Positions 18,634 through 28,713 of a DNA stretch of 36,801 nucleotides are shown here, piece by piece. A model generated the notes under the pieces. It saw nothing but the letters and a program-made list of their open reading frames with translations. It made no database searches and was not told the origin of the DNA. The stretch is from Gracilaria caudata (taxonomy: Eukaryota > Rhodophyta > Florideophyceae > Gracilariales > Gracilariaceae): NCBI GenBank assembly GCA_030374735.1, contig JASCIV010000157.1, positions 1 to 36,801 on the forward strand. The letters run 5' to 3'. Both the position numbers and the translations under genes were made by a program. Each line of letters opens with the position of its first letter. The stretch's first letter is position 1.

Positions 18634-19212
18634 TTGTCCGAGAACGCGTCTCTGTTCATACGGATGGACACAGATTTGATCAACCACTGTCGAGCTATTA
18701 TTGAAGCGAAATTGAACTTCTTTCATATTTTTGCAGAGCTCCCCTCTGATGAGAACCAAGCTCACACAATGTTCTTCTCAGAGCCGAGATGCAAGTTGAA
18801 CCTCGACGATTCTGTGACTGTCATCCCGAACTGAACCTTCACTCCCAGGAAGACGAAAAATTCATACACGAAAGCTGACATCGACAACATAGTCGGTCAG
18901 AAAGTCCAAGAAGTATTGGCTGCCTTCCAGAAGCGCAACGAGCAGCCATAACTTTCGTCCGCTTCCAACGAATCCGAACGGAAGCTAAGAACAAATCCTT
19001 CACGAAGACGTATTACAAACAAACGCCGCTCTGAGCAGTATTGTTTCGACTGTGGTTCCAAGAATCACCCCCGCCGCAGCTACGACTGTCCAGATCATCA
19101 CTACAAAACAAAACGTCTTCGGGCTTTGAAAGAAGAGGCCGAAGAAAACAAGGATAAGCAGGACAAGGATTTTTGCAAAGGCTTCAACCCTTTTCAACGC
19201 AGTCATCTCTAA
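18634..19212 (+). pseudogene. gag: gag of outer copia-type element, 3' part
   Basis: Resumes gag after the gypsy insertion: LSENASLFIRMDTDLINHC, FFHIFAELPSDENQAH, a TGA near 18831, KADIDNIVGQKVQEVLAAFQK, a TAA, then a knuckle-like YCFDCGSKNHPRRSYDC with a Lys-rich tail. The Cys/His spacing is C-x2-C-x4-H-x6-C, wider at the end than the standard x4. Stops make it non-functional. Confidence 0.65.
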
Positions 19213-19560
19213 CTGCAGGGGAAGGAGCTGTTTCGGATATAACACCCTATGCTCCAGATCCAAACCCCATCGTGGATCCTGGTTGCCCGAAGAGCGTTGG
19301 TGGCCTCTCCACGATTGCACTTCTGTGCGCCTCCCTTGGTGTTGAGCTCGTCCTCCAAGGGCTGGACTGTAAACCATTCCTACACGGTTTCGGTGAGTAA
19401 TGCCTCGACGCCAAGCCGACCTTTCCTAGGTGGTTCTTTCAGGATAAAGACGAATTCATTACCCAGTTCTCCATCCCCTTCTACGTTGTAAACGGTGATG
19501 GGCCAATCCTTTTAGGAAACGACATACTCACGCGATACAACCTTCTTGGGGATTCGAACC
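19213..19560 (+). pseudogene. Retropepsin-like protease of outer copia-type element
   Basis: Frame from about 19173: NPIVDPGCPKSVGGL occupies the place of the catalytic D-S/T-G loop, then FLHGFGE, a TAA at 19398-19400, WFFQDKDEFITQF, FYVVNGDGPILLGNDIL. The catalytic triplet reads DPG instead of DSG or DTG, and the LLGND strand is kept. It would process the polyprotein if intact. Confidence 0.6.
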
Positions 19561-20720
19561 AAATCGTTGTACCTTCCGGAGTAGTATCCAATCCGAACCA
19601 TTCCGTTACGCTTCGTACGTACCACACTGGTTCTGACCTTACCAACCGTACCCGATTACTTCTCGTTCTATCCTGTGCTTCCTTCGTAAATGAATTCTTC
19701 ACGAGCACGAATGGTGCGGATTCCAAGAAGTTGATTCAAAACGAAGAGCGCCTTGCGAAAATGTTTCGTTTATACACCCATCTGCGACCAAAGGATATGA
19801 ACAAGATCTGTGTCAGAGCAGGTGTGCTCACTCGTACCCTGGAGAAACTCTTGAAGTCTGCTTACGAATCCTGTACCACTTTTGCCTCAACAGGCAGGCC
19901 ACTTGCCTCGAGGAAAATCTCGTTCGCTCGACTCCTGAAGGAATTCAATGAACACATCTAAATAGGCTTTACGTTCGTCGCCGAACTTGGGAACCTACCC
20001 ATATTTTACATCAAGGATGCAGCGACAGGTTACTCTGTTGCCTGGCTTTCATTCTCACGAAGCATGAAGAAGGTTAGCCAGAACTTTGTCTTTCAGTGGA
20101 TACCAATCCACGGAGCCCCATCTGAAATATTTTAATATCCGGAATTCGACTGCGACGAGTTCCGAACACTCTGTGCTACTCATCACATCACTTTCTCTCC
20201 AAGACCAGCTCGTCGCCACAATAAAGTCGAAATCGCGGAATTCTCACACGAAGCTAATCGGTACCTTATCTAACGCTTGATCAAAGACAGAGAATATACC
20301 GCGTCAAGATGGCAGCAAGCCCCATCTGACCTTGAACTTGTCGCTGAAGCCGTATTCCTTAAAAGTATTCTTCTAGGCTCCAAACTACCGTCCAGCTTCG
20401 AACTTGTCCGTGGCTGTAGGCCCGCTCTCTCCGGGCTACCCAAAACGAATACAACTCGTGATCTTGTCTCTACGTATCACGAGTGCGCAGCGCTTCGTGC
20501 TTTTCACGTCTTTTTCAATTCAAAAGATGTGAAGCACATTGACAAGACACTCCTAAAGCCCAGCACTGCAGTGTACTTCCACAGAAAGGGAGTCAAACGA
20601 GGAAAGTGGTATCCCGTTTTGGTCAACGAAGTCTAAAAGCATTACATCATCATCTCGGCAACACCTGACCTAGAAGGCTACAGCTATAGTGTTGCATATG
20701 AGGACCTCCGCCTGTGTTCC
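19561..20720 (+). pseudogene. pol: Integrase of outer copia-type element
   Basis: Zinc-domain-like RLYTHLRPKDMNKICVRAG and ESCTTFASTGRPL, then the core: FNEHI, TAA, IGFTFV, IFYIKDAATGYSVAW, HGAPSEIF, TAA/YPEF, CDEFRTLCATHHITFSPRPA, RRHNKVEIAE. The C-terminal part (20277-20636 onward) has AVYFHRKGVKRGKWYPV and SVAYEDLRL, an SH3-like ending. Position between protease and RT fits copia order. Both catalytic aspartate positions seem lost (G in IGF, stop/Y before PEF), as is one zinc cysteine (CTTF), so it is dead. Confidence 0.65.
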
Positions 20721-21770
20721 AACTCAAAGCTGCTCCATGAAATCGAGAAGATTGAGTTAGGCTCAATGGATGTTCCTGAACTGGAATTCCCAGCGGATGC
20801 CGACGGAATCGTAGATGAACCTCCGTCATTTTAAGAAGATACCCTGGTGCATGTCACGGATGAACTTCCAGACCTTGTGGACGACTTTCGCTTGACTCTT
20901 CCTTTCAGGAATGGAACTATCATCCTATGAGCCATGCATACCTTTCTGAGACTGAAGTACTCCGTCCACTTGACGCCCCGTCCAAGGACATCGGTGATTA
21001 CGCCTCGCACACAGCCACTTCTCTCTCTAGAACTTCCTTAACATCTGCCAAGCACACCATCCTCAGCGATCTCTACCGTCGGCTTGGAACGGAGCCAATG
21101 TCAGAGCACAAACACCAATGCGCTCCGCCATGGTTGCTCGACGAGGTCATTGCCAAGGAGAAGCAAGGCTACAAAGAAGGCAAAGCCTACACTCCAGTCT
21201 TCACAAAGTCCCTCCCGATAGACGCAAACCTCATCTCTTCACATAATTTTTTCGTCATCAAGCATGACAAAAAGAGCAACACAATGAAGCTCAAGTGTCG
21301 CTTGTTGTTTCATGGAAACAAGAATAGGGAGAAAAACGAACTCCGCTCAGATTCCTCCACCGCACAGTTTCCTATCATTAGGCTACTTCTTCCCTTTGCG
21401 GCCATGCTCCACTTTCCAATCGAATATCTAGATGTGAATTCAGCCTATCTCCAAGCCGGGGGGCTGAAGCGGGATATCTATGTGCGTCCTCCTCGTGAGT
21501 GGACTACATATGTCGATGAAGTCTGGAAACTTCTTGCACCTTCGTATGGCTTAGTCGAATCTAGGAGACTCTCGTAACTCTGCGTTGAAGAATGGTTTCT
21601 TGAGTCTGGCTTCGTCGATGTCCCTGGTATTCTCCAAGTCTTCCTTCTCTGCGAACCAGACCAGCTCAAGCTGATACTGGCAAAAGTCGTGGACGACATG
21701 GTATTCGCAGGCAGCCCAGAAAACTTTCAGAAGTTCCGCGACGCGATATTTAAGAAATGTGACGTCTAAA
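20721..21770 (+). pseudogene. pol: Reverse transcriptase of outer copia-type element
   Basis: The open frame 20927-21577 shows RT order: W-L-DEVIAKEKQGYKEG, LKCRLLFHGNKNREKN, FPIIRLLLPFAAM, EYLDVNSAYLQAGGLKRDIYV, VWKLLAPSYGLVESR. After a stop at 21575-21577 the same coding sense continues: CVEEWFLESGFVDVPG and the active-site-like VVDDMVFAG (about 21690-21716). These are copia-type signatures (DVxSAYL, VDDM). The stop separates the palm halves. Confidence 0.8.
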
Positions 21771-22669
21771 GATCTAGCTACTGTGCAGATATTGTCTTCA
21801 ACAGACTGTTCATCACCCAGCTTCCCGACTTCTCCATCTCCCTCAGCATGGAGAAATTTCTTTCATCCATCGATCCCATACCCCTTACCCGCGCAAAGAA
21901 GAAGCGGAACAAGGAGGATTGCACCGCAGATGAGCTTCGCCAATTTCAGAGCCTCACAAAAAAACTGAACATTCTTGGTCACGGCCTTCTTCTGCAGGCC
22001 TCACGGGTGGCAAGAGGGCTGCAACAGAATGTCTCTCGCCTGATGATTTCCCACATTTGCCAATTGAAGCAAGCTCTCTTGCACATCAAGTCCTTGTCCC
22101 CAAAACTGCATCTTCAAGCGCCACTTCAATCACCTACGCCCTCGATTTTCGCTGCGGAAATTCTGGCCTTCAGCGATGCCGCGTCCGGGACTGATTCATA
22201 CTGCCAGACTGGTTTCTTGCGCGGACTTTCATTTCTAGTCGACAGCCAACCTATGTATCACCTCCTTGAGTGGCACAGGTCAAAACAACATCGCGTCTCA
22301 TTCTCCTCAGCAGGGGCGGAAATTCTTGCGGCAGCGCACACGGCCGACAATTCTATCTACCTTCCTCAGACGATTCCTCACCTTCTGAGTGAATTATCTG
22401 AAGCTCCGAGACCGCGCCTTGTCCTTCTCGTGGATTCTTTTGGTCTCAAAAGTACCATATCAACCCTCCACGAGCAGAAGGACTTTCCATTGCGCCCTAC
22501 AGTTACGCGCTTGCGTGACTCGTTTGAACGAGATCAAGTACCTTGATTGGTTTCCCAGCCCCGAAAATCCAGCCGATGCGCTGACTAAGATCAGCCAGCT
22601 CGGCTTCAAGACTTTGAACAAGATCATGACTACCGGCACCATCCCGAACTCTATCTTTTTCTTCAAATG
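21771..22669 (+). pseudogene. pol: RNase H and Pol C-terminus of outer copia-type element
   Basis: Connection (SMEKFLSSIDPIPLTRAKKK, QFQSLTKKLNILGHG) leads to RNase H: AFSDAASGTDSYCQTGFL, LLEWHRSKQHRVSFSSAGAE, ILAAAHTADNSIYL, VLLVDSFGLKSTISTLHE. After a frameshift near 22500-22540 the end reads EIKYLDWFPSPENPADALTK, the usual copia closing motif, and stops at 22667-22669. The catalytic D/E/D positions appear present, but frames differ. Confidence 0.78.
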
Positions 22670-22704
22670 ATCTTTATAAACTTGCTTCTTCTATGCTTTC
22701 TGCG

Positions 22705-23884
22705 TTACCTTTCTTCACCTTCGCCGGCTGCCTTTCGTCTTCTCCGTTTCGCAGATCCATTCTTATTTTTTCGCCTCAGATTACCTTGCCTACAACGCAC
22801 TGCTTGCTGTATCTCTAACACGCGTTGGAACTGTACAGGATCCACCACGCAGCATACCAAGGCTTCCTCGCATGACCGCACAGGGTACTGTTCAACCGAG
22901 TCCAATATCTCGCCGCGACCCATATCCACGCATATCAAATGGTCTACATTGTTCGCACGAAGCCTGACCAGATATACTCCTTTAACCTGGTCAAGTAACC
23001 ATCTCCGGTATCCTTTCGTGGCCAATGCTGGATCCCGGACTCGGCACACTGCTAAGTCCTTAGTCATCGCGCTCACCCAACTGGCCATGCTCGAGAACGA
23101 CAATATACCTGCCATATTCGCGCCTAGTACGGTTGTCTTTGCCCACTCTTCGTCGACAACTCGGTCACTCGCATTTGCCAACGCTGCCTGCATGCACATA
23201 TCGGGCGTGTAGCATCCTCTCCTCGGATAATTTGTATTTACTGGCATGCACTGTCTTCTTTCGTTTCTCTGAGCAGGATACTCGAACCGGCACTGCGGAA
23301 TTCCTCGTGAAATACGCGTCGAGAGAGTCCAGGACAGACGCTTGATCCTTATATTCAATCCGAACCGAGTCGGTCAAGCATTCATACTCTCGATTACAGC
23401 GTACCTCGCTGAACCATACACCCTGCGCAGCCAGGGCGCTTGCCAGCCCGTACCCGCCAATGGTGTTCAGGACGCTCGGATGCCAACCCCAATGGGGCTT
23501 GTCATTATTCCGTTCATAATACCTCCCACCTTTGTACCGCCTCACACCCACCTCCCGGCGAATCACCGTGTCTTGCGCGAGGTACATGACGGTATCAACA
23601 CACCACTCGTCCGCCTCCTCCGAAAGATCGTAATACTGCCCCAAACGTTCAGCCGTGGAGTGGTCCAATGTACGCCCAGGTCTTTGCTTGCACAAACGCT
23701 CGATCACCGTACCAACGACCTCCCGCACCTGAGCTGCGCGGAGCACTCGCGTCTCGCCGCTTACATTGCGCAAACAGTATCTCTCCCGCTGCACCACGTC
23801 CCTTCGCATCACAGTCAGAACATTCTCCATTCTCCATTCACAGCCCGCAGCAACCTCGGTCGCCGTCGCTGCTTGCTGATGCAT
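22705..23884 (-). pseudogene. Antisense gene between pol and 3' LTR of the outer element
   Basis: Two overlapping minus-strand frames make one protein-like unit. The first runs open from 23989 (only a TTG there; first ATG at 23884, MHQQAATATEV) to a stop at 23165. It contains VVGTVIERLCKQRPGRTLD, EEADEWCVDTVMYLAQDTVI, KPHWGWHPSVLNTIGGYGL and ASALAAQGVWF. The second frame takes over near 23165-23220 and runs to 22705: DRVVDEEWAKTTVLGANMAG, KGYRRWLLDQVKGVYLVRL, NVDHLICVDMGRGEILDS, with a basic tail (KRRRRKA). One frameshift or an unseen intron joins them. The family is unknown. GVYLVRL..VDHLICVD and GGYGLASAL loosely recall papain-like peptidase His and Cys surroundings, with Tyr where Cys would be; this is weak. 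Confidence 0.55.
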
Positions 23885-23989
23885 CGCTCGCCGCTTCTTA
23901 TGAACTTGTTGATTTCTATTCTCATCGTAGAGGGCCTCCCATCTTCGCTTCTTCAACTTCTTCGCTGTCTGTACCACACACGACGGCAA

Positions 23990-24380
23990 ATATCAACCCC
24001 GCGTCCCGCTTCGCCACCCCAATCCGATCCTTAGCGCCTCTCACAATTCTTCCAATCGCTTCTTTCGAACTTCAACTGCGCACACCCTAGACTTCTGTAC
24101 CAGAATCCTGTTCTTCTGCTTCTTCTTCGAGTTCTTCTTGCACTTAGACGACCTCTCAGAGCCAACACTCACCTACAGGTGAAAGAACCCATCATCATTG
24201 CCGTCTATTTGCCACCGCTGTCGTTGTCCCCGACCACTAACGCCACACCATATCCTCCGCCGGCGCCCGCCAGTCGCCGCTGAACATCGGCACTGACATG
24301 CGTAATCTCTTCAATAGAGTTTCCTTGTCACGGGCCGTTTTTCCTTCTTGTTTGCGCCCTTTGCTCTCCTCTATCGCCGC
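23990..24380. other. Spacer between antisense gene and polypurine tract
   Basis: Upstream of the antisense gene, read leftward. It has short Lys/Glu-rich minus-strand frames near 24080-24150 that could be an upstream exon, but nothing firm. Confidence 0.35.
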
Positions 24381-24391
24381 AAACGGGGGAG
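24381..24391 (+). promoter_or_regulatory. Polypurine tract of outer copia-type element
   Basis: AAACGGGGGAG directly before the TG of the 3' LTR. Confidence 0.75.
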
Positions 24392-24688
24392 TGCCCAACC
24401 TGATGTTGGTCCTCCACAACAGGCTGTTCTTGTCCGAGACACAGGGCGAACCACGCATCTCGCCTGCGCCTCCGACCGCACCTCGAAGGTGCCTCCCGTG
24501 CTGCCTCTGGCAGCTTGGAGTGATAACTCGGCGCGGAGGCTACTGAATAAAGAGGCTGGAGTTCGCGCTCCAGCCAGAGAGAGGGGGCAGCCACAATCGG
24601 CAGAGCCGACCTCCTTCGTCCCCGTCATTCTCGCCTTGCTCCCACAACACGCGTTTGCGCTTGCGCCACGATGTCGCCGGTTGCCCCA
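24392..24688 (+). repeat. 3' LTR of outer copia-type element (297 bp)
   Basis: Begins TGCCCAACCTGATGTTGG and ends GTTGCCCCA. It is collinear with the 5' LTR without gaps once the MITE is removed, and it preserves the empty MITE target site. Confidence 0.87.
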
Positions 24689-24705
24689 ACCTCCCAGAGG
24701 TTGGG
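24685..24705. repeat. Hairpin across the right insertion boundary
   Basis: CCCAACCTC / GAGGTTGGG with loop CCA. It spans the LTR end and the right ACCTC duplication, so the original target ACCTCCCAGAGGT was itself palindromic. Confidence 0.6.
24689..24693. repeat. Target site duplication of outer LTR element, right copy (ACCTC)
   Basis: Identical to 5621-5625. Confidence 0.85.
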
Positions 24706-26689
24706 AGGCTTTTATGTTTGCCCCTCGCCGAGTCAGTTGATTGATGACCTGTCGAGAACAAAATTGATTAGGTGATATGAAACGCTACACTCCGCATTTT
24801 CTGACCTCAGTTCTTCGACAGAAATTCTCATAAGCTTCTTGACAGATACAGACACGTACGCAGGCTTCTGTCTGACGTGAGCTCATTGCATTTGCGCTGC
24901 CAACGCACCAGCAATGTGAATTACACAAAACAGTAACGCATATGAACTTCAACGCGACATAACTGCTTTGAATCTCTCAACAATCTGATACAGAGCTAGT
25001 TCGGAAAAAGCTGTAGACCTAATATATCACTTTGTCTTTTCCTTACAACTTCACTCCGCAACTTGGTACACTCTCGAATTGCCCCCCTTTGTATTTTCAA
25101 TGTCTTTTCCTTCTAAAAAAGTAGAACTATACGGTATAAACAAAAGCGCTTTTCTACACAGCTCGTTCTCTTTCCTTTCGGGACATATGGCAGGCGTTGG
25201 ATCACTACTGCTTAAAACAGGAAACGAAATAGCTCGCAAAAGCAACCTCATGGCTGAATACATTGTATTCTACACTTAAATTTCTAGCCTAGTCTTTCTC
25301 CAAATTAATATTTCTTCATATGATTCAATTGCAATTTGAATACTTAAGAGCAACCCAGACCTTGGAATTCTCAAACAGGCAAAATGGTAATGGCTTCAAA
25401 AAATTTGAATCAAAAATTTTGACATCACATCAAAAAGCTTCGCATTCCATTCTACACAAAGCAAATAATGTATTCCAACAAAAACCACATTCATTCTTTT
25501 ATAATGTTTCCGCATATAGGCTAAGCTTATGAGAAACAAAAATGAAAAAAGTTTTCCAACATTTTGCTTAATTTGTTTTCCAAATTTTCAAAAAGGTCCA
25601 AACTTCAAGCAATTTAATTATTATAGCATTAATATCTCAGGATACTTTTCTAGATTTCAATAAAAGTTTCCCTTTTTGGCCAATTTTAAAAGAATTTTAT
25701 GGTTCATGCTTAATTGAAAGAAAACCACTGTGTAATAAATTAAAATATTACAATTATTGTATTTTCGTAAAAACACCCTAATCTCAAGGGTTAAAAAATG
25801 TTCAAAAAGGTTGAAGTTAGAGAAAGCTTTTCCAAAAGTAATTCAAATCGTTTGGTAGTTTTTCTTGTGAAGCAATAATAAACTAAACGATGTTGTAGAA
25901 AATACGCCTTTATTGCAGCCAGAAACAGTTTTTTTGTGTATGCAATGTCTTTTCATACTTCAGATTTTTGCTTGTGTTTGTGTTATTGGCTTTGACTCTC
26001 TCTCCAGCATTTTCCTGTTTTTCGTTCTTTCCCGTCGTGCTTGCAGTTTCTGCGGTGCAAAATCCAGCAATGTTCAGTACAACGCCTTTCTCCGCACTTT
26101 GCCTCTATCGCCCTTAATAATTTTCCAGACACGTCGTGGCATTTTTCTCTAGTGTTGTGGCTGGTGATACACCTCTTGGTAGGTGGATTGCGGCCATAGT
26201 TGGAACTCTTGGCACTTCTGCACGGCAGGGTATGAGTAGCACACGTGCAGTGGAATGTACATCCATTTGAGAAGTATTATGCGTAATTAGTTATTTCTAC
26301 CCCCACAGTGGGTTGGCGCCGCCGCTACTTAGGCAGAAGGGCTCGATCCCACTGGGAAGTAAATCCTCGCACCAAGCGAGTGCTCGGCTCTGACTCTGGA
26401 ACCCCTGGTGTTGTCAGTTCTTTTTGACTTCTATTGAAATTATAATTAGGGATGCACGTGAAAAATATAACAAGTTCAGGTGCATTGGAAATGCATTGAA
26501 TATCCATGAAAACGTGTCGAGATATTGAAACTTCATTGGGAATACAATGACAAACGTTTCTGCCTGGGTGAGGTGCTGCGTCGGCAGTGCTGCGTCGGCA
26601 TTCCTATGGTATACAGGAAAGCGAACTGCATTGGTTGCTTACCTATGACACGCATCATAGGGAGAAACTCGGTAGGGCGTCAATAGAAT
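24706..26689. other. AT-rich region without a supported gene
   Basis: About 2 kb, strongly AT-rich from 25270 to 25900. Frames are short and of unlikely composition. A 7-bp inverted pair CAGTGGG/CCCACTG lies 49 bp end to end at 26306-26354 in a locally GC-rich patch. I see no clear transposon end. Confidence 0.5.
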
Positions 26690-28003
26690 TTAACATTTGT
26701 CTGTTGTACAAAAGAGAGGTACTGATCCAGATTGCGTCATAGCCCTGCAAGTAGAGGACTTCTTTGGAACTGGTAAATGAGAATTTTTCGGGACAGGAAG
26801 AAAGAAAATCCAGTTGTTTTCAAGCAATCCAAACAAACCGAGAAGAAGTTTAGAACAGGGATCTACTGTAGACTTCAATGGAATGAAGATTTCGATGCTC
26901 CGTAAAAATGCCTTCGTACACTCGCAGGACTAGAAGCTGAAGTCTGTTCAACGCGCATCGAATCCGAAGAACTTGCAATTACTCGAGCGCAGATGCAATA
27001 TATTGGAAGCTGCACACTACCTGATATCTGTGCAACAGTTCAGCTACTCTCAAGGCCATCCCCAACCGATTCGGACTATAAGGCGCTCGAAAATATCTTC
27101 GATTGGTGCAAATCCACTCATGATATTGGTCAAAATTTCTTATCGTTACATATGGCGTCGCTCAGGTTAGCCCTTTTCTCGGATGCTTCATTTCCGAGCA
27201 CAAGCAACCCCTGAGAGGCAGGTGGATATCCCGGAGATGCACTGTAGATGCACAAAATGTATACTTATGATTTTCGGAAGCGGACATCAATTGTCGCATC
27301 CGTCGCAGATCGTGGGAGGGTCTGATGAATGTCATCAGGAAGCCACTTGGATATCTAAAATTTTGGATATCCGAATGATGTCCAGAAATGTGCTCCCTAT
27401 GAAACTACTGTAAGCCGATGTCCCGTTGATATCCCTTTGATGTTTCAGAAAATGTACTACGGATATGCAAATGATGTGCGTTTCAAAAATTCCACCGGAC
27501 ATCAATCGGACATCGACTAGACTCTCTGGGAACTTGAAACCTCTGATTGGTTCTTCATCGTCTTGAATGACAAGGAAAACAAGGTCAACATCATACATTA
27601 TAGAAGTACAGGGTGCAAAACGAGTTTTTAGATCTGTAATGGTGGTAGAGATACATGGTATGATCTACCGATATAACAATGCGTTCGTGGCCAGAAGTTT
27701 GACTCAGAATCTATTGGGGATGCATGTCCAAATTGACGCCTACGTGGACTCAAGAACCGTGTTCAATGTCGTGGCCAAGAGTAGTGGAACACTGGAGAAA
27801 CGTTTGCAGATTTACATCGCGGCAATGCGCAAGAGACACGCAAAAGGAGAGCTACAATTTCCCACATGGACACCTGGAAGGCAAAACATTGCCGATGGTT
27901 TGGCCAAGTGTGTTGTCTCCGATTCCGCACCCATTTCAGAGGCTCATGAGCGCCAAAGTCTTGCACATCAATCCAAAAGAGTGGATTGAAAATCATAACC
28001 TGT
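26690..28003 (+). pseudogene. pol: Ty1/copia RT-RNase H fragment, split by a TIR element
   Basis: Degenerate plus-strand pol. From about 26740: CIALQVEDFFGTGK, then FNGMKIS, an RT end. The frame from 26993 gives MQYIGSCTLPDICATVQLLS, SDYKALENIFDWCKS and LRLALFSDASFPS, the start of RNase H. After the inserted 27210-27529 element it continues: FFIVLNDKENKVNIIHY, RSVMVVEIHGMIYRYNNAF, AYVDSRTVFNVVAKSSGTLE, KRLQIYIAAMRKRHAKGEL and PTWTPGRQNIADGLAK, the copia closing motif. Many frameshifts and stops are present. The motifs differ from the outer element's RNase H, so it is a different copia lineage. No LTRs were found. Confidence 0.72.
27210..27529. mobile_element. About 320-bp TIR element, copy 1
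   Basis: Non-coding, sits inside the copia RNase H. Ends are imperfect inverted repeats: CCTGAGAGGCAGGTGGATATCC against CCAGAGAGTCTAGTCGATGTCC (reverse complement of the right end; 16 of 22 match). A second copy, collinear and near-equal in length, lies at 35363-35680. No clear target duplication is visible. It is rich in GATATCC/GGACATC words in both orientations. Confidence 0.6.
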
Positions 28004-28087
28004 AATGCAAACCTTTTGTGGAAAAATAACTCCTGAAGTGCAGAGATTGTAAGGTTTACACATCAGATACTGGGGCGCGCGGGAAAT

Positions 28088-28713
28088 TCTAGAATATTCG
28101 TTAAACAAGCCAATATCTTAGAATTGTATTATCATGATATTTCTAATCTGGTCTAAAAGAAGCAGATAATGAGTAAATTTAGTAAGAAATATAAAACATT
28201 CCTTTGTATTCAGTGCATATTGTAGCGGTTAGACAAACATGGCCAAAAGTTATACAATACTCTCGGCTAAGATTACAAATACAGTAAGTTCTATTAAATG
28301 TGTTTAGTGTAAAATTTACAGTATTCTTTTGTTTTGTCTGGATCATTCACAAAGCCACATGCGCTGAATATACTATTAATATGTCCAGTCTAACTCGATG
28401 TGCAGTGTTGGTGTTTTTCTCATTTCTTGTCTTGAGTACCATTATCGAGTTCATGAACAATAAAAAGGTTCTGATCAAATCATAGAGCAGACTTAACACA
28501 TTCTCAAAATATTATCTTCGGCCACGTTTAGTAGAGAACAACATTATTCCGAGACATATAGTAGAACTTAGAACCAATTGTTCAAAACACAATTAATATC
28601 TTCTAAGACCCATATAGAGCGTGAAATACCTACAGAAGAATGAGTACATAGTTTTTGCGTACCTTTACCATGAAAAAGTGAGGCAAATTTAACTATACGA
28701 AATTGGAAATCTT
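28088..28713. other. Left non-coding part of Harbinger-like element
   Basis: AT-rich. The short frame at 28300-28485 has hydrophobic content, but I do not support it as a gene. Confidence 0.4.

Larger units (their letters stand above)
5626..24688 (+). mobile_element. Outer Ty1/copia-order LTR retrotransposon, degenerate, with nested insertions
   Basis: Bounded by direct repeats that begin TG and end CA (5626-6204 and 24392-24688), flanked by ACCTC on both sides. Without its MITE insertion the 5' LTR is 297 bp, exactly the length of the 3' LTR; I count about 34 mismatches and no gaps (about 11%). The internal order gag, protease, integrase, RT, RNase H is the Ty1/copia order. Without the 11.9-kb gypsy element and the MITE the element would be about 6.9 kb. 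Every gene has stops or frameshifts, so it is dead. It also carries a minus-strand gene between RNase H and the 3' LTR. The purine tract AAACGGGGGAG abuts the 3' LTR. Confidence 0.85.

Noticed and set aside
24371..24628. Minus-strand 85-codon frame in the 3' LTR, partly repeated in the 5' LTR
   Set aside because: Similarity follows from the two LTRs being copies. Mismatches are spread without codon-position bias that I can see, and the 5' copy is split by the MITE.
26306..26354. Possible tRNA (CAGTGGG ... CTCGATCCCACTG)
   Set aside because: Only 49 bases between the stem ends, with no D or anticodon arm; just a 7-bp inverted pair. TGGCGCC nearby resembles a retroviral primer site, but no LTR precedes it.
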